Positions 57,443-64,000 of a stretch of 64,000 nt of DNA are shown in pieces. The stretch spans positions 58,504 to 122,503 of the forward strand of contig JAANYP010007638.1 of NCBI GenBank assembly GCA_020465985.1. The letters run 5' to 3'. The notes beneath the pieces are model-generated. The model searched no databases. It was not told the origin of the DNA and saw only the letters and a list, made by a program, of their open reading frames with translations. Positions within the stretch are counted from its first letter, which is position 1. Each line of letters begins with the position of its first letter. Source of the DNA: Centrapalus pauciflorus (lineage: Eukaryota > Streptophyta > Magnoliopsida > Asterales > Asteraceae). Both the position numbers and the translations under genes were made by a program.

Positions 57443-57850
57443 GTATACTCCCTATAATCCCTTTAACTTCATTCTACCCTTGTTTCATTAAGTTTCATCA
57501 TGCATGCATGGGTTGAGTTCTTGGGAGTTATGTGGTTTTTATAGAAAAAGGGTTATTAATAATTTTCAAATATTCATTTAATTAATATTAAATTATTTTT
57601 GCAAAACTTTTGTAAAAATTATGCATTTTTCCGTATTTGTTATAATTTATAAACTTTTTGTCGTAAAAGGTTACATTTTTATTGATTATTTAAAGTTTAT
57701 GCATTTGATAGGGTTAGATTGGGCTCACATTGTTGGTGAGACTTAGGATTAGTTTAATTATAGTAAAAAACAAAGGGTGTTTAAATTTATCATGCATCAT
57801 TTACGTAATAACCCCACATTTTTAATCCTTTGTTTTTGCATTATTTTTAG
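57443..57850 (+). other. 5'UTR intron of Athila 2 gene 1
   Basis: Donor AGCAAG|GTATACTCC at 57443 and acceptor GCATTATTTTTAG ending at 57850, directly before ATG 57851. Junctions are the same in Athila 1. Confidence 0.7.
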
Positions 57851-59120
57851 ATGTCAACCCAATTTCATGCAAACGGTAACCGTCCTGGAACTTCCCAAAA
57901 ACCTGGAATGAAAACCCACGACCCTAGGGATGTTCGTTTTGAAAAACCACTCAATGTAGAGTTCCCCGAAATTCCTCCAAACACTAACAATGGTAAACCT
58001 CCTAGGTTTCTCATAGAGCGTACCATAAAAGAGTCTGATTTCGATAATTTTGAAATATTAGAGTGCTTTGAGAGGATAGGATGGGCTAAAGCCATACAAT
58101 GGGAGCTTCTGTATATTCATACTAGTTTAATCCAATAGTGGTTCGCCACAATGTGTAGGATTGAGAGGTCTGAGGAGCACGACTTTGAATTAGTGGGAAG
58201 GGTAGGAAACAAAGAGGTGTTAATCTCTAGAGAAAATTATATGAAGAATTTTTAATTGACCTTGAAACACCTCGTCCTATGGAGTTCTGGACATTGTCTA
58301 ATACCCAGGGGATAGAATGCGTATAGTTAACAAGTGGACTAATCAATGGGATCAAATAATAGAAACCGTTTTTGGTATTTCAATTAGAACTGCCCGTACC
58401 TATACCGCCTTCAACAGAGGTGATTTATGCCCTTTAGCCAAAGTTATGTGGAAGTTTGTTATCTTTAACATACTTCCGCTTCATCAAGACACCACATATG
58501 TGAAACAACAAGAGATTCTGGTAGTGCACGCATTAATGACTGGACACCCGACAATATCCTTAGGGTACATCATCATGCAAAATTTGTGGGAATGCCATGT
58601 CTTAGGCCAAGGGATAAGTTATCCCCATTGTAAGATGTTAACCAAATTATTCATGATAGAAAAGACTGTGTCTGAGGATTTGCCATACAGATCCTTAACC
58701 CAAATACCTTATGGTTTACAAGATTTACGATGGTAGGGCTAGTTTTTTAACGTACCGAGAGAGGTTTCCAAATTCCTTGTCAAAATCTGCTAAAGTGACC
58801 CAAATCCCTTTCAAAGCCCCAGAAACTGTACCTGAAAGACAGAATAATAAAGAAAAGCCCGAATGGAAGTTGATGAAGATGATCAGAGGCCGTGAAAGAG
58901 GGTCGAGACCGTTGATCTCGTTCGGGATCAAGTGCACAAGTTGAAAGAGACAGTTGGAGAGTTAGTAAATGTGAACAACATCTTGATTAAGGAGATCCAA
59001 ATGCTTCGGGAAAATCAAAATAAGAATGATCAACTGTTTAACACGCACTCAGACTGGCTCACCAACCTTCAGATCACTATCGGAGAGTTGGAAGAAATTG
59101 TCACACCTCAGGCCGAATGA
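57851..59120 (+). pseudogene. Athila 2 first 3' gene (gene 1), degenerate
   Basis: It starts MSTQFHANGNRPGTSQKPGM. The first piece ends at a TAG at 58136-58138; frameshifts near 58240 and 58310 follow. The piece 58317-58736 is well kept: IVNKWTNQWDQIIETVFGIS, RGDLCPLAKVMWKFVIFN, NILPLHQDTTYVKQQEILVV, HALMTGHPTISLGYIIMQNL and LTKLFMIEKTVSEDLP. The C-terminal piece 58932-59120 is coiled-coil-like and ends in a TGA at 59118-59120. It is paralogous to gene 2 and orthologous to 40362-41651. No catalytic motif is seen; function unknown. Confidence 0.82.
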
Positions 59121-59417
59121 TGATTTTATAATTATTTGAATATTTATTTTAATTACGCGTGCTAAAACATTAAGTATGTTTTGAATTATTTCTGATGTGG
59201 TGATGTATTTTGTTTGGTTTGTTTATTTATGTTTATTTGGATTGTAATAGTACTTTATTTTTATTATTATTTTAAAGTGTGATGTTTATTTAAGTTGAAT
59301 TATAAAAGTAGAATTTTGTTTGTTTAATTATTTGTTTGTTTTAAGTTCAATTATTATAGATAAGGAATATGTACCGATCTATCTTTCTATGTTCTTAACC
59401 GATAAATTAATCTTGAT

Positions 59418-59452
59418 GTGACGAGGACGTCACAAAAGTCTAAGTTGGGGAG
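59418..59452 (+). other. GTGACG hairpin and internal polypurine-tract-like copy between genes 1 and 2
   Basis: GTGACGAGGACGTCAC (59418-59433) is followed nine bases later by AAGTTGGGGAG (59442-59452). The true tract has GGGGACGATCAACAGTT then AAGTTGGGGAG, so similarity extends upstream of the purine run. Confidence 0.6.
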
Positions 59453-59589
59453 GGTTAGTTATAACGATAAAATTAATTAATTAATTTAGCCCTTACAAAA
59501 ATTTTTAGACTACATTCTATATCAAAAATTAGAAAGATTTAAAGCCCCGTGTATCAAAACAGTAAAAAAAGAAATTTTAACAGAGTTGG

Positions 59590-59660
59590 GCGCAGGCCTG
59601 AACTGGCCCTACGTCCTGTCGACTAAAAATTCAGATTTGAGCCCCATTTCACCATTTTCA
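59590..59660 (+). promoter_or_regulatory. Palindrome-bearing head of Athila 2 gene 2
   Basis: A 12-of-14 copy of the palindrome (59590-59603), GCCCTACGTCC next to it, and an AACCCTAGAAC leader (about 59661). No good TATA box is visible here, so promoter activity is less likely than for gene 1. Confidence 0.45.
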
Positions 59661-59896
59661 CAACCCTAGAACAATAGGCTACGGTTGGGAGTGCGGCTCT
59701 CTCCCAAAAACATCAATTTTGTGCCCAAAATTTGCAAATTTAAGCTTCAAAACACCTACATTTTCACAAATATCAAAGATCTTGGCTAGAAATTACTTCT
59801 TTGTGGGTAGTTTCATCCATTTTGAAGATTTTTTGGTAGAGAAAGTGTGGAAGAAAAAAGCTAGATTTGTACCAAGTTAAGCTTCCAATCACCAAG

Positions 59897-60320
59897 GTTA
59901 GTGTTTTTATTGAGTTATTGCAACTTATTTCATACTTTTTGAGCAAAAATGAAAGCTTGAGCTTCATGGTCATCCATGGAGTTTTCATGGTGATTTTGAC
60001 GTTTTAGAGTCAAAGTATGTGAAATTGAATGATTTTGATGATAATTTTGATGTATGTTTTATGAGATATGTGTTTATTAGTTAAGTTTATTAATTTGTCA
60101 TGATTAATTTCTAGAACTTAAAAATTAATTTGAATTTAAAAAGTTAGTTGCCTTAATGTGCATATATTGTTAAAATTATAAAACTTGGGTGACTAGCTTA
60201 AAAAAAATTAATCCTATGTGCCAAATGGTTTTTATTTGAAAACATGATAAACGTTTAGTGCTTAAAATAACGACAAATTATAGACTATATATATAGGATG
60301 CAAAATGTGAGCGTAAAAGA

Positions 60321-60408
<88 letters not shown>

Positions 60409-60505
60409 CATCTTTTTAAGTAAGCGTAATTGTGCAAATTGCAATTATACGTTACATTATTTAATTTATCTCATACATATTGTGGTTGGTTGGCACAAAT
60501 TGTAG
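59897..60505 (+). other. 5'UTR intron of Athila 2 gene 2, containing a TA tract
   Basis: Donor CACCAAG|GTTAGTG and acceptor CAAATTGTAG, directly before ATG 60506. The intron is longer than in Athila 1 (609 against 525) mostly because of a TA expansion at 60322-60405. Confidence 0.68.
60322..60405. repeat. (TA)n expansion in the gene 2 intron
   Basis: About 42 TA units; the orthologous place in Athila 1 (about 39162-39174) has about six. Confidence 0.93.
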
Positions 60506-61447
60506 ATGGCAAGGAGAACGAGACAACGAACCCAAAATGTTAATGTCCCAATAGATTGGTCTCCAAACCTCCTTTTATCCCGAACACATTAGAACACATT
60601 TATTTTTATATAAGAAATATTCAAATAAAGTGTCAACTGAAAAGAGGGTTAAGAGGAGTGATTTTGAGGATTACGAGATCCCATACCTTTTTGACTATTT
60701 GGGGTGGGAAAGTGTGTTAAATATGGGTGGCAATGATATTTATCAGTCTGATGTAGTCAAGTGGATGTCTACCCTACGGAGGGAGACGGGTCGTTCAGCG
60801 AACGACTTTAGGTTGATAGGTACCGTCCATGGTAGGGACGTGGCGATGGATGCACAAATCCTTCGCCAATTATTTAATTTAGATACTGGGGTAGGCTACG
60901 AAGGGTCTAACCAGCAGGGGTACGAGTATAGGAATGAGGCCCAATTGGCCTTCACTGATATGACTTGGTCAGGGGAGTGGACTGAGCAGGTTAATAGAGT
61001 CTTTATCCCATCCATTTTGGAGTCCGAGTCCTCCACTTCCTACAGCCGAAAGGCTTTATCTCCGAGGTGTAAGGTGCTTCACAAGATTCTTGTGAATAAC
61101 ATCTTACCTCGTGATAGTGACCTGACCAAAGTCAGGCATAGGGATATCACAGTCCTTCACGCCCTTCTTAAGGGTAGGCCCAGATGTCCTTTGCATGGAC
61201 AATTATGAATGATTTATGGGCCATGTACGACACGAGAGAGAGGACGATCATCCCCCATGCTTGGTTGATCTCCAAGTTCCTTGAGAGGACGGGCTCACTT
61301 TCGCCCGATTCCCTCTATCCCCCATTTCGGCGACGTTCATTACGGCTGCCATGTTCCCTACCTTGATTTTTAGGGAAGTTGACGAAGGGTTCGAGATATT
61401 CGACAAAGAGACAAATAAGTCGTATATCGAGGACTATACTGAGGATG

Positions 61448-61502
<55 letters not shown>

Positions 61503-62067
61503 AGGCCGCCAATGAGGCGGAAGTTGGCATTCTGAGCCGAACCTAGGTGTGTCTACCTCGCGCAGTCGAGGTAATGACAGTTTTGATTTTGACCGCATGA
61601 TGAGGCGGATTGAGGATATAGTCGTGGGTCAGGGTGAGTTCCGAGAGGATGTGACCCAGAGGCTAGATGAGATGAATGGGCGTATGACCCATATTTATGA
61701 TAGGGTCGATCACTTAGCGGGTCGGGTAGATCAGTTACAGGATGGGCAGAGAGCCCTGGCATACCAAAATGCCTACTACCTGCACCATGACTGGGCATAT
61801 TGGGAGGGAGTCCGACACCACGAGGACTCCACAGCCGGTATGCCATATCAGTCTTATGAGGATTACATGATGCCCGACTACCAGGCCCATAACCCTGCCG
61901 TAGATACTTATCAGTGCTATCCAGCGCATGGCAGGCAGGACCTCCCAGACCCGATGCCTCCTCACTTGGTTCCGCCGACTGCACAGTTCACCCATGGCAA
62001 GAACCCGTATACCGACTTCTTCAACAGCGTCTTCGGTCCTCCTCCGCCGCCTCCTCCATTTGAATGA
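60506..62067 (+). pseudogene. Athila 2 second 3' gene (gene 2), degenerate
   Basis: The real start is ATG 60506 (MARRTRQRTQNVNVPIDWSP), chosen because it follows the acceptor and matches Athila 1. The later apparent start at 60630 is a GTG in mid-gene. A small deletion near 60580 shifts the frame. The next piece runs DFEDYEIPYLFDYLGWESVL, DVVKWMSTLRRETGRSANDF, LIGTVHGRDVAMDAQILRQL, FTDMTWSGEWTEQVNRVFIP and RHRDITVLHALLKGRPR. A frameshift near 61190 and a GA microsatellite (61449-61498) break it. The C-terminal piece (61549-62067) is coiled-coil-like, Tyr-rich (YQSYEDYMMPDYQ), and ends FNSVFGPPPPPPPFE. The family resembles ATHILA ORF-1 (memory). Confidence 0.82.
61449..61498. repeat. (GA)n microsatellite inside gene 2
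   Basis: About 25 GA units where Athila 1 has a short non-repetitive Glu/Arg-coding stretch (EREEREVKAA). The expansion destroys the frame. Confidence 0.92.
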
Positions 62068-62969
62068 TCGGGTACTATCCTTCCTTATTCTTTACTTATT
62101 CTGTACTTTTCTTTTATTTTATTTTGTTATGCATTTAATTTCTTTATCGTAATTTCATTTTTAGTTATTAGTCGAGTTCTATTTAGAATTTATAATGTTT
62201 ATATAGTCTGTCATTCATTCCCCATTTGAGTCTTGTTTGCCGATCAGGCCGTGGAACATGATGATACTTAGAAAATACATGTGCGAGGGAATTGGCTAGT
62301 GTTGATAGGATATTTTATAATTAAGAAAAGAGTCGTAGTAATAATTAAAATTTTTACCATGTAAAATGAATTCAAGTACGTTAAAATTTATTTGGGCTTA
62401 AATATAAGTAATGTGTTAAAAGATTTTGGAAACTCATGCAATAAGGGGGAGAACTTAATCATGTTTTAGCCCAAGAGTAAGATAAATGTAGCTTAGATGG
62501 TTCGGGAAACTAAGTCCGTAGGGGTACCACTCATGCCTATCCCCCAAAACCATTTGGTTTGAGAGCGGTTGACCGAAATCTCGTTACATGGACCATCTAG
62601 AAAATGTAGTGGAAAGAATATAGCTAGAAGCATGGTGTTAAAAAGAAAAGTTATTGTAAACATGCAAAGAGGAAAAAGATGGTCGGAAGACCACATGATT
62701 TAAGTATCGTAACCTTGAGCTAAAAGGGTATTTTCAAAAGTGAGATACATTATAGAAATTCTAAGAGAAATATACTTTAACTGAAAACGTCTTCAATTTA
62801 CATGTTAAGAACTTTAATGCATTAGTGCGAAGGCTATTTACATGTTAAGAATTTTAATGCATTAGTACGAAGGCTAGCTTGACATAAAATTCCTAGACTC
62901 ACTGCCACTTCATGCTCGTTACTTAGTTAGTTCTGATTCCAAAAGCTTGTTCGGGGACGATCAACAGTT
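62068..62969 (+). other. 3' non-coding region of Athila 2
   Basis: No gene. It is conserved with 36567-37436 of Athila 1. A local duplication of TTTACATGTTAAGAA-TTTAATGCATTAGT occurs near 62796 and 62837. Confidence 0.65.
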
Positions 62970-62983
62970 AAGTTGGGGAGATT
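62970..62983 (+). other. Polypurine tract of Athila 2
   Basis: AAGTTGGGGAGATT directly before the LTR start TGATAAG. Confidence 0.85.
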
Positions 62984-64000
62984 TGATAAGTCTATAATTT
63001 ATACGGTTTCTGAGTCATATTATGATCATTTTAAGCACTGATACTTCGTAAAATCCATATTATTACTCCAAGTTGTATTTCAGGGCCAAGATGATAAAAA
63101 GAAGCAATCCGAGAGAATTCAGAGCAAATCAAGCTGAGGGGGCGCAGGCCTACGCCACCCTGCGCTCCACATAGTGCCCAAACTGTCCATATACATTCCA
63201 GCACACGCCAGCTAAACCCTAGCCGCATCCGCGTTTTTCAACCTTGGAAACCCTAATTTCGATTCCCTATAAATAGTAGAGGAGGGGCAGCCTTGGAGAA
63301 GGAGTCCCAACGTGTGTGCAAGTGTGCCGAAGCTCTGCCGGAGTGGATCTACGATACGAGAACGAAGACGGTGGTTCACAAGCTATCCAATGGCTCAGAT
63401 CCGTGATTTTGACGAGCATACGATGGGTGGCTAATCCCATTAGCCATTTGCGGAGGATCTACGGCTAAGTTTACTTTGCTTTAATTTCTTATGTCTTGAG
63501 GTATTCGTATTGAGCTAGATCTATTATGTGTATGCAAATGATAAACATTTGGCTATGATTATGATTATGTGTTGCGATTGGTAAAAGCAAGATAGTTTAT
63601 AGTAGTGTTATTATTCGTGCCGAGTCCATTAGTTTAGGGATTAAGACGAGTATGAATGTTGCATGCGCTATGCCGAGAGTTATTGTTTAAAACACATTTG
63701 ATTAGTTTAGTCGCACAATTGATTATGTCTATGTGATCATTGTATGAAATTATAGTGAGTAATACTTATGTCGTGGTGATTCCGTGAATGGTTATTCGTA
63801 TCTAGATTGTTTATCTTATTCGTTAGTTACTTCGTTCTTAATTTTAGTTACAAGCAATAGCAAATCATTATTCTAAACAACTCATTCAAATCCACAATTT
63901 CACAATTTAAATGCTTTCAAATAATCTATTTCTCTAAGGCTAATAACCTAATCCTAATTACGACCACACTCCCTGTGGATTCGACCCTTACTTCTCTAGC
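62984..64000 (+). repeat. 3' LTR of Athila 2, cut by the window end
   Basis: It matches 50349-51398 and lacks about 45 bases around the second palindrome (GCATCCGCGTTTTTC replaces it), leaving only one palindrome copy at 63142-63155 with one mismatch. A TATA-like CCCTATAAATAG is at 63266-63276. Confidence 0.92.

Larger units (their letters stand above)
50349..64000 (+). mobile_element. Athila-type Ty3/gypsy element 2, 3' end just outside the window
   Basis: The 5' LTR is 50349-51449 and a second LTR starts at 62984 and runs past 64000; only about 50 bases of it are missing. Order is primer site, gag, protease, RT, RNase H, integrase, gene 1, gene 2 and polypurine tract. It belongs to the same family as Athila 1 in opposite orientation, with a 2.8-kb spacer. 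It keeps protease and RT but has lost the middle of gag and carries many frameshifts and stops. Confidence 0.93.

Noticed and set aside
60630..60632. Start of gene 2 at 60630
   Set aside because: The codon is GTG in both Athila copies and conserved coding sequence continues upstream to the ATG at 60506 right after an intron acceptor.

Overview
This is a gene-poor, repeat-saturated stretch of a plant nuclear genome. I find no host gene, tRNA, rRNA or bacterial-style feature. Almost every long reading frame is part of a transposable element: an En/Spm-CACTA DNA transposon, Ty1/copia fragments, two Ty3/gypsy chromoviruses, two Athila-type Ty3/gypsy elements, and small non-autonomous elements. 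The AT-rich spacers, tRNA-Met and GGCGCC-type primer sites and chromodomain integrases all fit a flowering plant. GACTCGGCGAGTC-type motifs in one LTR remind me of Asteraceae (lettuce-type) repeats, but that is memory-based and weak.

Layout. 1-10319: 3' part of a CACTA transposon with a broken TNP2-type transposase (1302-4814), a broken second gene (5003-9437), subterminal repeats and a clear 3' terminus. It sits in the tail of an LTR element (10320-11071), which itself sits in a copia RNase H gene (11072-11407). 11837-about 14915: a minus-strand non-autonomous LTR element with an intact 607-codon ORF. 15480-16840: a 21-bp minisatellite, a long TA tract and unassigned AT-rich DNA. 16842-34004: a Tekay/Del-like chromovirus (TSD ATTAA) that carries in its reverse transcriptase gene a second complete element of the same clade (20379-29134, TSD CAACT). 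34005-35447: AT-rich family 'E' with two fold-back MITEs bounded by 9-bp TSDs. 35448-47576: Athila-type element 1, minus strand, TSD GTATT. 47577-49700: inverted minisatellite, second family E copy and TA tract. 49713-50348: integrase relic. 50349-64000: Athila-type element 2, plus strand, running off the window.

The most interesting system is the 3' half of the two Athila elements. Downstream of integrase each carries two successive genes that are paralogs of one another by eye. Each gene has an LTR-like head: a copy of the 14-bp palindrome GCGCAGGCCTGCGC (also found in the LTRs), usually a TATA-like box, an AACCCTA leader, and a 5'UTR intron whose acceptor lies directly before the start codon. 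The units are separated by copies of the element's own polypurine tract, AAGTTGGGGAG. The arrangement is conserved in both elements, which suggests that a whole 'polypurine tract + promoter + leader intron + ORF' unit was duplicated.

The elements are mostly defective. Athila 1 has lost protease and RT, and Athila 2 has lost the middle of gag. Many nonsense codons in the chromoviruses look like CGA-to-TGA or TGG-to-TAG/TGA changes, as expected after cytosine methylation. TSDs and an empty-site paralog give a relative insertion order. All comparisons were made by eye.
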